64,000 nucleotides of DNA from Marinobacter sediminicola (GCF_031157525.1 NZ_JAVIXR010000009.1:62001-126000); one strand, 5' to 3'. Counted from the stretch's first letter, positions 26,743 to 36,136 are shown. Notes: a model not told the origin generated them from the letters alone. Program-made: numbers and translations.

Positions 26743-27786
26743 ATGGAAGATAACCGCAAAAAAGCATTGAGCGCAGCGCTGGGTCAGATTGAGCGCCAGT
26801 TTGGTAAGGGCGCCGTAATGAAAATGGGCGATCAGCCCCGCGAAGCCATACCTGCGGTTTCTACTGGTTCCCTCGGGTTGGACGTTGCTCTGGGTATAGG
26901 CGGACTGCCTTACGGCCGAATTGTTGAGATTTACGGCCCTGAAAGCTCTGGTAAAACAACTCTGACCCTCCAGGTTATTGCCGAAGCTCAGAAAGCCGGT
27001 AAAACCTGTGCCTTCATCGATGCTGAGCACGCGCTGGATCCCATCTACGCTGAGAAGTTGGGCGTTAACGTAGACGACCTTCTGGTTTCCCAGCCAGATA
27101 CCGGTGAGCAGGCTCTTGAAATTGCCGACATGTTAGTACGCTCCAATGCGGTAGACGTCATCATTGTTGACTCTGTGGCGGCGCTGACTCCAAAGGCAGA
27201 AATTGAAGGCGAGATGGGCGATAGCCACGTCGGCTTGCAGGCCCGCCTGATGTCACAGGCTCTGCGTAAGCTCACGGGCAATGTGAAGCACGCCAACTGC
27301 TTGCTGGTTTTCATTAACCAGATCCGTATGAAGATCGGCGTAATGTTCGGCAGCCCTGAAACCACCACCGGTGGTAACGCGCTTAAATTCTACTCATCAG
27401 TACGTTTGGATATTCGTCGCATCGGTGCAGTAAAAGACGGAGATGAAGTTGTGGGTAACGAGACCCGCGTTAAAGTTGTCAAGAACAAGGTTGCACCGCC
27501 ATTCCGCCAGGCCGAGTTCCAGATTCTTTATGGCAAGGGCATTTATCACATGGCCGAAGTGCTCGATATGGGTGTTAAAGAGGGCTTTGTGGATAAGTCC
27601 GGCGCCTGGTATGCCTATAACGGCGATAAGATTGGCCAAGGTAAGGCCAATGCTTGCAAGTTCCTTGAAGAGAATCTGGAAATTGCCAAGGAAATCGAAG
27701 CCAAGGTACGTGAAAGCTTGATGCCAAAGCCGGTTGATAAGAAAAGCGCTGCAGAAGCAGAGGCTGCTGTCGACGAACTGCTCTAA
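26743..27786 (+). CDS. recA: Recombinase RecA
   Basis: Forms filaments on single-stranded DNA for homologous recombination and activates LexA self-cleavage. It has 347 residues, the standard length. Walker [10 protein letters not shown] is near residue 65. Walker B V-D-S-V-A-A-L is near 143, the L2 loop with G-G-N-A-L-K-F is near 210 and the C-terminal acidic/alanine-rich tail is present. GAGGG precedes the ATG. A LexA box lies upstream. Unlike in Pseudomonas and E. coli, the next gene is not recX; a flavodoxin-like gene follows after 20 bases. Confidence 0.99.
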   Translation: MEDNRKKALSAALGQIERQFGKGAVMKMGDQPREAIPAVSTGSLGLDVALGIGGLPYGRIVEIYGPESSGKTTLTLQVIAEAQKAGKTCAFIDAEHALDPIYAEKLGVNVDDLLVSQPDTGEQALEIADMLVRSNAVDVIIVDSVAALTPKAEIEGEMGDSHVGLQARLMSQALRKLTGNVKHANCLLVFINQIRMKIGVMFGSPETTTGGNALKFYSSVRLDIRRIGAVKDGDEVVGNETRVKVVKNKVAPPFRQAEFQILYGKGIYHMAEVLDMGVKEGFVDKSGAWYAYNGDKIGQGKANACKFLEENLEIAKEIEAKVRESLMPKPVDKKSAAEAEAAVDELL

Positions 27787-27806
27787 AGCAATCATGGGAG
27801 TGTGAT

Positions 27807-28277
27807 GTGGATCGTAAAAAGAGACTGCTTATTGTTTCCCATGCGCCCTCTCCGAACACCCTCACCCTGCGCGATGCGGTCGCGCAGGGTGCTCGCCACG
27901 AAGATATTGAGAACGTAGAAGTAACCGTGCTGGCGCCCCTGGATGCCGGCCCGGATGATGTTCTTGCCTGCGATGCCATTATCCTTGGCACCACTGAAAA
28001 CCTTGGCTACATGAGTGGCGCTTTGAAGGATTTTTTCGATCGCAGCTACTATCCCTGCCTGGAGAAAACCCAGGGTCTTCCATTTGCCTTTTACATACGC
28101 GCAGGCCACGACGGCACCGGGACGCGGCGCGCTATCGAAAGCATCACCACCGGATTACGCTGGAAGCTTGTTCAGGAGCCGCTGATGTGCCGTGGTGAGT
28201 ATCAGGATGAGTTCGAAGAGCAGTGCCGGGAGTTAGGGATGTACGTTGCAGCAAGCCTGGATGCCGGGTTGGTCTGA
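27807..28277 (+). CDS. Flavodoxin-like NAD(P)H reductase family protein
   Basis: A 156-residue flavodoxin-fold protein, probably binding FMN. The N-terminal phosphate loop is S-H-A-P-S-P-N-T (residues ~9-16). The aromatic-flanked loop G-T-T-E-N-L-G-Y-M-S-G-A-L-K-D-F-F-D is at about 61-78, typical of the NAD(P)H-dependent FMN reductase/WrbA-like group. The start is GTG with GGAG about seven bases upstream; no ATG exists in frame. It follows recA by 20 bases and may share SOS control, which would be unusual. The 3' end lies eight bases from the convergent PilZ gene. Confidence 0.82.
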   Translation: MDRKKRLLIVSHAPSPNTLTLRDAVAQGARHEDIENVEVTVLAPLDAGPDDVLACDAIILGTTENLGYMSGALKDFFDRSYYPCLEKTQGLPFAFYIRAGHDGTGTRRAIESITTGLRWKLVQEPLMCRGEYQDEFEEQCRELGMYVAASLDAGLV

Positions 28278-28285
28278 GGAGCGTT

Positions 28286-28660
28286 CTAGCTGGCGAGGCG
28301 GTTGTAAAAACCTTCGATGCGTGACAAGGCGTTGTCCACCGTTCTGGAGTAGCCTTTCTTGTTAAGGTAGTAGCTGAATTGAACGCTTACCCGATAGCCG
28401 GCTTGGAAAGGGCGGCACTCGACAACACGAGCGCACACCTTCGATTCACTGATGTACTTCCCCTCAAAATCCATAAACAGCCGTGTGCCAGGCTCCAGTG
28501 GGCGCGGGCTTAGCAAAGCCATGCCGTAACGGTTCAGATCGAGGCAGGTCGCCTGGAAAGAAGGCTTATTCTTCTTGAAAAAACCGCGCTGACGAACCTG
28601 TACCTTAAGGCACGAAGCAGAATAGCGATCCTTGAGCCGGCGATCTTCGGAATCACTCAT
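28286..28660 (-). CDS. PilZ-domain protein (c-di-GMP receptor-like)
   Basis: A 124-residue protein made up mostly of a PilZ domain, which binds cyclic di-GMP. The N-terminal arginine motif can be read in D-R-R-L-K-D-R-Y (about residues 5-12). The second motif is D-L-N-R-Y-G, where the usual Ser is Asn, so affinity could be reduced. The C-terminal ~35 residues form a basic amphipathic helix. It is a single-gene unit. With the diguanylate cyclase at the window start it is one of two c-di-GMP elements here, but they are not linked. Confidence 0.82.
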   Translation of the reverse strand: MSDSEDRRLKDRYSASCLKVQVRQRGFFKKNKPSFQATCLDLNRYGMALLSPRPLEPGTRLFMDFEGKYISESKVCARVVECRPFQAGYRVSVQFSYYLNKKGYSRTVDNALSRIEGFYNRLAS

Positions 28661-28882
28661 CGTAGATTGGCACCCATTGCTTATTATGTTGTTGTTATAG
28701 CCGACTATAAGACTAAAGGCTTAGAGTCGGAAGATGAAGTGTAGTGTTCGATGAAAGACGAGGGCAATGAGGAGATTGTGAAGCGTGAACTGCATCACAA
28801 AACGTCCTGCCTTTGAGAGTTTGTCACAATTCTTGTCCCCAGGCGCGACAGACTGGTCCACAGAACCTACAATGACCGGCCA

Positions 28883-31318
28883 ATGAGTCAACCGTTACAG
28901 GACCCAACCTTGAAGTCACTGTCTCTGCATCAGCTTTACAAAGCCTGTGTTCTGAAAGATCTACCGTTCAAGTCGACCAGACAACTGGAGCCGCTCGCGG
29001 AAATTGTGGGCCAGAACCGGGCTCAGGAAGCTGTGCGGTTTGCGCTTGCTATGCCACATGGTGGTTACAACGTGTATGCCGTAGGGCGGAATGGCTTGGG
29101 CAAGCGCACGATGATGTTGCGCTACCTTGAACACCACCTGGATACCGAGCAGCAAAGTCACGACTGGTGCTATGTCGCAGATTTTGAAGAGCCGCGCATT
29201 CCTAAGCTGTTGCAATTGCCTGCGGGCAAAGGTGTGGTGCTCAAGCAGGACATGGAGAAACTCATGAGCCGGCTGGTGAAGGTCATTCCGCAGACCTTCG
29301 ATAGCGACAGCTTTCTGGAACGGTCAGAGCAGCTTAAAGAAGAGTATGGAAAAAAGCAGGAAGACGAACTTGAGAAAGTTGCAGCTCAGGCGCGCCGCAA
29401 AAAAATCAGCCTGACCATCACGACGCCAGGCGGGTATCGCTTGGTGGCAATGAAAGGTGATAAGCCGCATACCGCAGAGACTTTCAAGGCGCTGACAGAT
29501 GCACAGCGCGACAAGTTCGAAGATTCGATCAACAAACTCGAGAAAAAGCTCCGACAGGCACTCCGGAAATTGGCGGACTGGGAACAGGAGTACGCAGATG
29601 AGCAGCAGGCCCTGAATAAGGAAACGCTTGAAGGCATCTCTGGCCACCAAATTGACGCATTGATTGAGAGTTACAAGAACCTTCCGGATGTGGTGGCTTA
29701 CTTCGAGGCAGTACGCAAAGACCTGGTTGAAAATCTTGAGATTTTTCTCGACGACAACGAAGAGCAGGCAGCCATTGCCTATGCGTCGCTGGACAAAAAG
29801 ATGCCCCGGCGCTATCTCGTTAACGTGGTGGTGCATCAGAAGACCAATGAGGTGCCGATGGTGGTGGAAGATAACCCCACCTACCACAACCTCTTCGGAT
29901 ACGTTGAGAATGTTACCTACAAGGGCACTGTGTTTACTGATTTCTCACTGATTCGGGCAGGCAGTCTGCACCGCGCCAATGGTGGTTATCTGTTGATGGA
30001 CGCCATAAAGGTGCTCGAGCAGCCCTTCGTATGGGATGGGATCAAACGGGCGTTGCGTTCGAAGTGCATCCAGATCAACTCCCTTGAAAGAGAGCTGACA
30101 CTCTCAGGCACTATCTCCATTGAGCCTGAAGCTGTGCCGCTGGATGTGAAACTTGTGCTGTTCGGGGATCGTGAAACCTGGATGCTGCTGCAGGATTACG
30201 ATCCCGAGTTTGCAGAATTGTTCCGGGTGACTGCGGACTTCGAGAACGAAATGTATCGCTCCGAAGACAGCCAGGTTATGTATGCGAAGTTTATTGCCAG
30301 CGTTGTCAAAGAAAAAAACCTGTTACATTGCACCAATAAGGCCGTGGCGCGGGTCATCGAACACAGTGCCCGTATGGCAGAACATCAAGACAGGCTTTCA
30401 TTGCATGCCGCCAATATTGCCAACCTGCTCCGGGAATCGGATTTTTGGGCTCGGCAGGCGAATGCCAAGATGATCCAGGATGTTCACGTGGAAAGAGCGC
30501 TTGAGAGTGCTAAATACCGCAGTAGCCGTATCCGTGACCAACTCTACGACTCAATCCGTGACGGCTCCACTTTTGTTTCAACTCAAGGCTCGGTCGTGGG
30601 CCAGGTCAACGCGCTGTCTGTGCTTTCCACTGGCGGGTTCGAGTTTGGGTTATCCAACCGCGTAACGGCCACCTGCTATTATGGAGATGGCGGGATTATG
30701 GACATCGAGCGGGATGTGAAATTGGGTGGCAACATTCACTCCAAAGGTGTGATGATTTTGAGTTCATGGTTAGCCTCGCACTTTGCGGTGATGGACCCTA
30801 TGCACCTGTCCGCCAGCCTGACGTTTGAGCAGAACTACGGCGAGGTAGACGGTGACAGTGCTTCGCTGGCCGAACTCTGTGCTCTTATATCCTCGCTTTC
30901 CGGTGTTCCGGTGCGACAAGATCTGGCCATTACAGGTTCCGTAAATCAGTTTGGCGAGGTGCAGCCGATTGGTGGTGTGAATGAAAAAGTGGAAGGTTTC
31001 TTCGCTACCTGTCAGCTCAAGGGCGGGCTTACTGGCACGCAGGGTGCCATTGTTCCTGCCAACAACGTCCAGAACTTAATGTTGGACAGTGAAGTGGTTC
31101 AGGCTGTCCGTGAAAATCAGTTTTCGGTTTACTCTGTATCAAGTGTTGAGGAAGCGGTGACCCTACTGCTGGGCAAGCCAGCCGGTAAGGCAGACAGCAA
31201 AGGCAACTATCCGAAACAGAGTGTTTTTGGCATTATCCAGCAACGGCTTGAGAAAATGCGTGAGCACGAGCGCCAGGAACACGCCCGGGACGATCAGAAA
31301 GATCCGTCGATTCATTGA
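28883..31318 (+). CDS. Lon-related ATP-dependent protease (LonB-like, AAA_32)
   Basis: A cytosolic 811-residue protease of the Lon-like AAA_32/Lon_C family. An ATPase region with the P-loop GRNGLGKRT lies near residues 67-75, followed by a long inserted coiled coil (~145-260). The AAA module continues at ~330-560. The C-terminal Lon protease domain (~570-790) has catalytic Ser in DGDSASL near 659 and Lys in NEKVEGFF near 701. Substrates are unknown. No good ribosome-binding site precedes the ATG, and a TACAAT hexamer lies only ten bases upstream, so the message may be leaderless or start further upstream. The next gene is a response regulator after 39 bases. Confidence 0.92.
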   Translation: MSQPLQDPTLKSLSLHQLYKACVLKDLPFKSTRQLEPLAEIVGQNRAQEAVRFALAMPHGGYNVYAVGRNGLGKRTMMLRYLEHHLDTEQQSHDWCYVADFEEPRIPKLLQLPAGKGVVLKQDMEKLMSRLVKVIPQTFDSDSFLERSEQLKEEYGKKQEDELEKVAAQARRKKISLTITTPGGYRLVAMKGDKPHTAETFKALTDAQRDKFEDSINKLEKKLRQALRKLADWEQEYADEQQALNKETLEGISGHQIDALIESYKNLPDVVAYFEAVRKDLVENLEIFLDDNEEQAAIAYASLDKKMPRRYLVNVVVHQKTNEVPMVVEDNPTYHNLFGYVENVTYKGTVFTDFSLIRAGSLHRANGGYLLMDAIKVLEQPFVWDGIKRALRSKCIQINSLERELTLSGTISIEPEAVPLDVKLVLFGDRETWMLLQDYDPEFAELFRVTADFENEMYRSEDSQVMYAKFIASVVKEKNLLHCTNKAVARVIEHSARMAEHQDRLSLHAANIANLLRESDFWARQANAKMIQDVHVERALESAKYRSSRIRDQLYDSIRDGSTFVSTQGSVVGQVNALSVLSTGGFEFGLSNRVTATCYYGDGGIMDIERDVKLGGNIHSKGVMILSSWLASHFAVMDPMHLSASLTFEQNYGEVDGDSASLAELCALISSLSGVPVRQDLAITGSVNQFGEVQPIGGVNEKVEGFFATCQLKGGLTGTQGAIVPANNVQNLMLDSEVVQAVRENQFSVYSVSSVEEAVTLLLGKPAGKADSKGNYPKQSVFGIIQQRLEKMREHERQEHARDDQKDPSIH

Positions 31319-31357
31319 CCGATCGCCATAACAAAACAGACAGGAGATAGCACACCC

Positions 31358-31984
31358 ATGACTGATATTCAGCAGACTGTATACGTGGTAGAGGACGACG
31401 AAGCCGTTCGTGACTCGCTGGAGCTGTTACTGAAAACTGATGGCAAATTGGTTAAACCTTATGAGAATGCTGCCGTATTTCTCAAGGATTATTCCGAAAA
31501 AATGGCTGGCTGCATCGTACTGGATATCCGTATGCCGGGCATGGACGGCATGGAATTGCAGAAAAAGTTGAACGAGAAACACTCAATTCTTCCAATTATT
31601 TTTGTGACCGGGCACGGTGACGTCCCTATGGCAGTTGACGCCATGAAAGAAGGCGCCGTGGACTTTATCCAGAAACCTTACCGCGAAGAAGCGTTGCTTG
31701 AGAAAATCGAAGCGGCGTTGGAGCAGGATCTGGAGCAGCGCAAAACGTTGGGTGAGAAGCAGGAAATCATTCGTCGGGTTAAAAGCCTGACCCCCCGTGA
31801 ACACGAGATCATGGATCGAATGATAGAAGGCCAGGCGAACAAGGTGATCGCTATTGAACTGGAAATCAGCCAGCGCACGGTGGAGATTCACCGCTCCCGA
31901 GTGATGCACAAGATGGGTACCCATTCACTGGCACACCTTGTCCGCATGGTGCTGTCCGTAAAGAACCTTATCGACGCGAGGTAA
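31358..31984 (+). CDS. FixJ-family response regulator (REC-LuxR HTH)
   Basis: A two-component regulator of 208 residues. The receiver domain (~5-120) has the acidic pair E-D-D at 12-14, phospho-acceptor Asp in V-L-D-I-R-M-P-G near 56, Thr in V-T-G-H near 84 and Lys in IQKPY near 106. The LuxR helix-turn-helix (~140-200) has the TPREHEIMDRMIEGQANKVIAIELEIS signature. GGAG precedes the ATG. A kinase gene follows after 46 bases, the reverse order of the first pair at 14.2-16.3 kb. The REC domain is closer to FixJ than to NarL. Confidence 0.93.
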   Translation: MTDIQQTVYVVEDDEAVRDSLELLLKTDGKLVKPYENAAVFLKDYSEKMAGCIVLDIRMPGMDGMELQKKLNEKHSILPIIFVTGHGDVPMAVDAMKEGAVDFIQKPYREEALLEKIEAALEQDLEQRKTLGEKQEIIRRVKSLTPREHEIMDRMIEGQANKVIAIELEISQRTVEIHRSRVMHKMGTHSLAHLVRMVLSVKNLIDAR

Positions 31985-32030
31985 TCTCACCGGCATGATG
32001 CGGTTATATTTTTGACCGGCCTTTTATTAT

Positions 32031-33611
32031 ATGACTGAAGTTGTCAGCGAAAATTCAGAGGTGACGGTTCTGCTCGTGGATGACAATCCACAGAACCTGA
32101 AAGTTCTCTACGAGACACTGAAAGATAAAGGCTATCGGCTGCTGATCGCCAATGAAGGCGAAAAAGCATTGGATCTTGCCCACCGCCATCAGCCCGAAGT
32201 TGTCCTGCTCGACATCATGATGCCCGAAATGGACGGTTATGAGGTATGCGAACGTCTCAAAGCCGATCCTGAAACGGCCGATTGCGCCGTTGTATTCCTT
32301 TCAGCTCTGGATGACCTGCAAGCGAAAGTAAAAGGCTTCGCGCTTGGCGGGGCCGACTATATCTCCAAGCCTTTTCAGTCCCTTGAAGTGATCGCCAGGG
32401 TTAAAACCCATGCCCGTGTTATTCGGCTTGAGCGTGAGCTGCAGGCGCGGAATCGAGAGCTTCAAAGCGATCAGGCTCGTATCCTCAATTCCATCAGTGA
32501 AGGCATTTACGGGCTTGATGAGATGGGCTTAATCGAGTTCGCCAACCCTGCCGCAGGCATTATTATGCGGTGCCCTGTTGAGGATCTGATCGGCCGCAAT
32601 TTTTTTGAGACCCACTTCAGTACAGCAGCCCAGTGCCCCAGTGGGCTCCCGGTTCATGCAACCTGCAGCCAAGGTGTTGCAGAAAACCAGCGCGACATCA
32701 GAATGCTGCGCGCAGATGGCACCGGCTTTCCGGCCGAATATCGCTCCACACCGAAACTTGAGGATGACGAATTACACGGTGCTGTGGTTGTGTTCCGCGA
32801 TATAACCGTTGAGCTTGATGGTGAACAGGCGCTGGAAGAGGCGCGAGAGCTTGTGCAGGAGCAGCGTGACCAGTTGGCGCACATATCCCGTTTGACCACC
32901 ATGGGAGAGATGGCCGCAGGTGTTGCCCATGAAGTGAATCAGCCACTGACGGCGATTGCCAATTACGCCCGGGTTTCCAAGCGGATGATGTCCGTTGAAA
33001 ACCCGAATTTGAGCCTGTTACAAGAAACCCTTGATAAGATCGAGGCGCAATCGCATCGTGCCAGCGAGATTATCCGAAGGATCCGGCGATTTGTAAAAAA
33101 ACCAGCGACCGGCAAGGAAGTGCTTGCTGTTTCTGCACTGCTGGAAGACACCCGGGAGTTCGCCGAAGTGGATGCGCGCAACAACGACGGGGCCATTGAG
33201 CTGCTTGTGCCCGAAGGGCTGCCAGAGGTGTTGGCTGACCCGATTCAGGTTCAGCAGGTTGCTCTGAACCTGATTCGAAACGCGCTTGAAGCAACTCGCA
33301 GCAAAGAGGCTGCGCTGCCTGTTGAGGTAAGCGCGCGCCTCACGGATAAAGGTTGTGTTCGCATTGACGTTAGGGACTATGGTGAAGGGCTTGCAGAAGA
33401 TGCTGAAGAAAAGCTGTTTCTGCCGTTCTATACCACCAAAGAAGAGGGCATGGGGATTGGCTTGCCCACTTGCCGCTCCCTGATACAAGCTCAGGGAGGG
33501 GAAATAGGCTTTGAGCGCCCTGAAGGTGGTGGGGCACGATTCTTCTTTACACTTCCCGTTGCAGCATCACCCTCCTTGGGTGACGATGAGAGCCCCTCTG
33601 AGGTAGTTTAG
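32031..33611 (+). CDS. Hybrid REC-PAS histidine kinase
   Basis: A soluble kinase of 526 residues with an unusual front-end receiver. REC is at ~8-125, with Asp in V-L-L-D-I-M-M-P-E-M near 63. A coiled linker is followed by PAS (~150-265; IEFANPAAGIIMRC). HisKA follows, with the phosphorylated His in VAHEVNQPLTAIANYARVS near 300. HATPase is at ~395-515, with N-box L-I-R-N-A-L-E-A and G-box G-I-G-L-P-T-C-R. There are no membrane segments, so it probably takes its input through the REC domain from another kinase or from a cytosolic signal at PAS. No Shine-Dalgarno is evident at the ATG. Its stop overlaps the convergent MaoC gene by four bases. Confidence 0.92.
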   Translation: MTEVVSENSEVTVLLVDDNPQNLKVLYETLKDKGYRLLIANEGEKALDLAHRHQPEVVLLDIMMPEMDGYEVCERLKADPETADCAVVFLSALDDLQAKVKGFALGGADYISKPFQSLEVIARVKTHARVIRLERELQARNRELQSDQARILNSISEGIYGLDEMGLIEFANPAAGIIMRCPVEDLIGRNFFETHFSTAAQCPSGLPVHATCSQGVAENQRDIRMLRADGTGFPAEYRSTPKLEDDELHGAVVVFRDITVELDGEQALEEARELVQEQRDQLAHISRLTTMGEMAAGVAHEVNQPLTAIANYARVSKRMMSVENPNLSLLQETLDKIEAQSHRASEIIRRIRRFVKKPATGKEVLAVSALLEDTREFAEVDARNNDGAIELLVPEGLPEVLADPIQVQQVALNLIRNALEATRSKEAALPVEVSARLTDKGCVRIDVRDYGEGLAEDAEEKLFLPFYTTKEEGMGIGLPTCRSLIQAQGGEIGFERPEGGGARFFFTLPVAASPSLGDDESPSEVV

Positions 33612-34483
33612 AGCCATTCTATGCGACCACTGAGGTGGGGTGCATCGCCTCGGGCATTCAGCAGTTGATAGTCCCAAGCGGCTTTTCCTTCCCGCCAGTT
33701 CAGTTGTGCTGTTCCGGGTAAAAATACCGGTTTCTTGAACTGGCAGCTCACCTTAACTGGCCCCGAGCGCCATCCGTTCTGTTGCCCCATAATTGCCAGA
33801 GCCTGTGCTTTGCTCCACATGCCGTGGGCGATAGCGCGGGGAAAGCCGAAAGCCTTGGCGCTCAGGGCGTGCATATGAATCGGGTTGCTGTCGCCGGAGA
33901 CTTTGGCGTATTGGCGCCCGATGGACTCCGCTACATTGATATCGACCATATTTGGGTAATGTTCGAGCGCTGGGGGAGCAGTCTTTTCTGAAGACTTGGA
34001 GTTTGGGTCGGGTTGGCGGAAGAGCATAGTGCTATCACCCTCCCATACGACCGCGCCCGCGGAGCGAGCGGTGGTGTTTACGTCAAACTCGATTCCCCGG
34101 CTGGTGCGCTCCTGCCCGCCCAGTTTAACCTCCAGTTCCAGAACCTCTCCTCTTCCAATTGCTCTGTGCTGGGTAATGCTGTTGCGTAGGTGCACCAGCC
34201 CAAGCAGTGGCAATGGGAAGGCTTTTTCAGTCAGCAGCTTCAGGTGGAGTGGGAACGCAAGAATGTGGGGCCAGGTAATGGGTATGTGGTTGCCGGGGTT
34301 GAATCCGCATACTCGCTCATATTGATTCAGATCATCGCTGGAGGTTTTTGCGTAGAGGAGCTTGGCAGAGAGTTCCGGGAGCCTGATGTCGCCTTCAGAG
34401 CTGACTTTTTTTGGTAAAACAGCTTTGCCGAATAGTGGAAGCAGTGTTGGTGGTGTGTCTCGATATATAAGTGTGTCTGACAT
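33608..34483 (-). CDS. MaoC-like (R)-hydratase/dehydratase domain protein
   Basis: A 291-residue hot-dog-fold protein with the MaoC dehydratase domain in its C-terminal half (~175-285). The catalytic-type motif is G-D-S-N-P-I-H near residues 199-205 and A-H-G-M-W near 217-221. Such proteins hydrate 2-enoyl-CoA to (R)-3-hydroxyacyl-CoA. The N-terminal half is a degenerate second hot-dog, as in the YiiD/FabZ-like fused type. Substrate chain length is unknown. It is divergent from an AraC regulator across 310 bases, and convergent and overlapping with the hybrid kinase. A fatty-acid metabolism role is likely. Confidence 0.85.
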   Translation of the reverse strand: MSDTLIYRDTPPTLLPLFGKAVLPKKVSSEGDIRLPELSAKLLYAKTSSDDLNQYERVCGFNPGNHIPITWPHILAFPLHLKLLTEKAFPLPLLGLVHLRNSITQHRAIGRGEVLELEVKLGGQERTSRGIEFDVNTTARSAGAVVWEGDSTMLFRQPDPNSKSSEKTAPPALEHYPNMVDINVAESIGRQYAKVSGDSNPIHMHALSAKAFGFPRAIAHGMWSKAQALAIMGQQNGWRSGPVKVSCQFKKPVFLPGTAQLNWREGKAAWDYQLLNARGDAPHLSGRIEWL

Positions 34484-34793
34484 AAGTGGTTCTCTCTAAA
34501 GGCAATGCGATGATAGCTTTGGCACAAAAGATTGGTGAAAGTTGCTAAATGCAGGTACCTGATCTGCAAGGATTCTGGTACAACTGTGCGTCTGTGGCCT
34601 GATATGCTCTAATGCAAGACGATAGTCTAGGTAGACTTCTGGTCAAGTCGGGCAGTTGCAGGGTCGACGCAGGTTTTGCTTTCAGGCCTGCCGTCAGTCT
34701 GGCAAACCCGTGCTGACGACGCATTGACTTGGGGTGTTCCGGCGGGTGTCTGCCGGGCCAAAGTAGTATCCAATAGATACAAAGCGGGATTAT
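34484..34793. other. 310-bp divergent spacer, no gene seen
   Basis: Lies between the MaoC gene (-) and an AraC regulator (+). I see no convincing ORF, RNA gene or strong promoter. A short CCGGC/GCCGG hairpin (34739-34756) and a TTGACT (34725) are present but are not enough for a call. AraC-type half sites may be hidden here. Confidence 0.5.
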
Positions 34794-35825
34794 ATGCAGG
34801 AACTACGTGACGCGGGCGTGATGCTGCGCCTTATCTACGAGGCAATGAAAAAGAAGGGTCTTGATACCGATCTTATTTTCAGCCGACTTGGCGTGAATGC
34901 GGAGTATGTGTACACCGAACAGCTTCGCACGCCCCATAGTGCCCAGATGTTTTTCTGGCAGGCGGTAGAAGATGTATCCGGTGATCCCGATATCGGGCTC
35001 CACCTTGGGCAGCTTTTGCCAGTTTATAAAGGCCAGGTTCTCGAGTATCTGTTTTTGAGTAGCCCTACGTTTGGTGAAGGGTTACGCCGCGCACAGAACT
35101 ACCAGCGCCTGTTAAGTGATGCCGCCAATACAGATTTCTTCATTGAAGGTGAGGAAGCCTGCATGGTACTGGATGCGGCCTCTGATGAAGTCCGACGCCT
35201 GCGACATTTTAACGAGTGCTTTGTGCAGGGCCTGCTTACCTTTTTCCGATCCATCACAGATAACGAGTTCCGTCCGTCGCGGGTCGAGTTTGAACATGAA
35301 CGTGAAGAAGGGCGCGAGTACGTTGCGGAATTGCTGGGTTGCGACGTGGTGTTTGGTGCTCAGGAAAACCGCCTGTACTTTCCCATAAGCTTGCTTGCTC
35401 ACGCGTCGCCCCATGCCGAGCCGGAACTCCTGGATTTGCATGAGCGCTTTGCCAGTGAGCAGGTGGCTCGGCTGGAGAAAAAGGATATTGTTGGGCAGGT
35501 GGAGCGCATCATTGCTGAATTACTCGATAGCGGTGAAGTAACACTGGATTCGGTAGCTACCCGGTTGGACATCAAGCCTCGCACGCTGCGTACTCGGCTT
35601 ACTGAGGCAGAAACCAGCTTTAACCAGGTGCTGGCTGATTTCCGATACCGCCTGGCCCGGCAGCTGTTGGCAACCACAGATGAGTCGATTGATGAGATCG
35701 TCTACCTCACCGGGTTTTCCGAGCCGAGTACCTTTTACCGTGCGTTCAAACGCTGGTCTGGCATGACGCCCATAGAGTATCGGAAAACCGCCCAGGGTAA
35801 AGATGCGATGGTTGATGCCATGTAA
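34794..35825 (+). CDS. AraC-family regulator (OruR/ArgR-like)
   Basis: A transcription regulator of 343 residues. Residues ~15-205 match the 'arabinose-binding domain of AraC, N-term' type (OruR-like), which bears no cupin. The C-terminal AraC DNA-binding module (~240-335) has two helix-turn-helices. The second has the conserved T-G-F-S-E-P-S-T-F-Y-R-A-F-K-R-W-S-G-M-T-P-I-E-Y-R in broken form (~300-325). GGGAT precedes the ATG. It is divergent from the MaoC gene, its likely target. A tRNA-Asp gene with its own promoter follows. Confidence 0.9.
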   Translation: MQELRDAGVMLRLIYEAMKKKGLDTDLIFSRLGVNAEYVYTEQLRTPHSAQMFFWQAVEDVSGDPDIGLHLGQLLPVYKGQVLEYLFLSSPTFGEGLRRAQNYQRLLSDAANTDFFIEGEEACMVLDAASDEVRRLRHFNECFVQGLLTFFRSITDNEFRPSRVEFEHEREEGREYVAELLGCDVVFGAQENRLYFPISLLAHASPHAEPELLDLHERFASEQVARLEKKDIVGQVERIIAELLDSGEVTLDSVATRLDIKPRTLRTRLTEAETSFNQVLADFRYRLARQLLATTDESIDEIVYLTGFSEPSTFYRAFKRWSGMTPIEYRKTAQGKDAMVDAM

Positions 35826-35859
35826 TAGGCGGGGTTTATAGATTTTTTCAGAAAAGGCG

Positions 35860-35887
35860 TTGACTTAATCATGCACCTCTTTATAAT
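35860..35887 (+). promoter_or_regulatory. Sigma70 promoter for tRNA-Asp
   Basis: TTGACT (35860-35865) and TATAAT (35882-35887) are separated by 16 bases. A GC-rich discriminator follows, as is usual for stable-RNA genes. It lies about 80 bases before the tRNA. Confidence 0.88.
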
Positions 35888-35966
35888 GCGCTCTCGTTGT
35901 CACCGAGCAATCTTTTAGAGATTGCAGCGCTTTGAAAGTATTTGAAAAGCAATCGGTTATAACTGT

Positions 35967-36043
35967 GGAGCGGTAGTTCAGTTGGTTAGAATACCGGCCT
36001 GTCACGCCGGGGGTCGCGGGTTCGAGTCCCGTCCGCTCCGCCA
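35967..36043 (+). tRNA. tRNA-Asp (GTC anticodon)
   Basis: A complete 77-base cloverleaf. The acceptor stem GGAGCGG/CCGCTCC is followed by discriminator G and encoded CCA. The D arm, an anticodon loop with GTC (positions ~35999-36003), and the T arm GTTCGAGTC are present. It decodes Asp. No integrase or partial tRNA copy is nearby, so it is not an island junction here. Confidence 0.97.
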
Positions 36044-36052
36044 CTATTTAAG

Positions 36053-36088
36053 AAAGCCGTTAGCTGCATCGCAGTTAACGGCTTTTTT
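36053..36088 (+). terminator. Intrinsic terminator after tRNA-Asp
   Basis: AGCCGTTAGCTGC pairs with GCAGTTAACGGCT (one wobble) around a three-base ATC loop, followed by six Ts. Confidence 0.92.
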
Positions 36089-36136
36089 CGTTTCAGACTC
36101 CCTATTATTTCCTTGCGCCCACCGATGTGATGGCAG

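Noticed and set aside
34516..34532. Possible sigma54 site (TGGCAC followed by TTG)
   Set aside because: The -12 element is displaced by one base, so the GG/GC spacing is wrong.
35967..36043. tRNA-Asp as an integration site
   Set aside because: No integrase, duplicated tRNA end or foreign-looking genes on either side.
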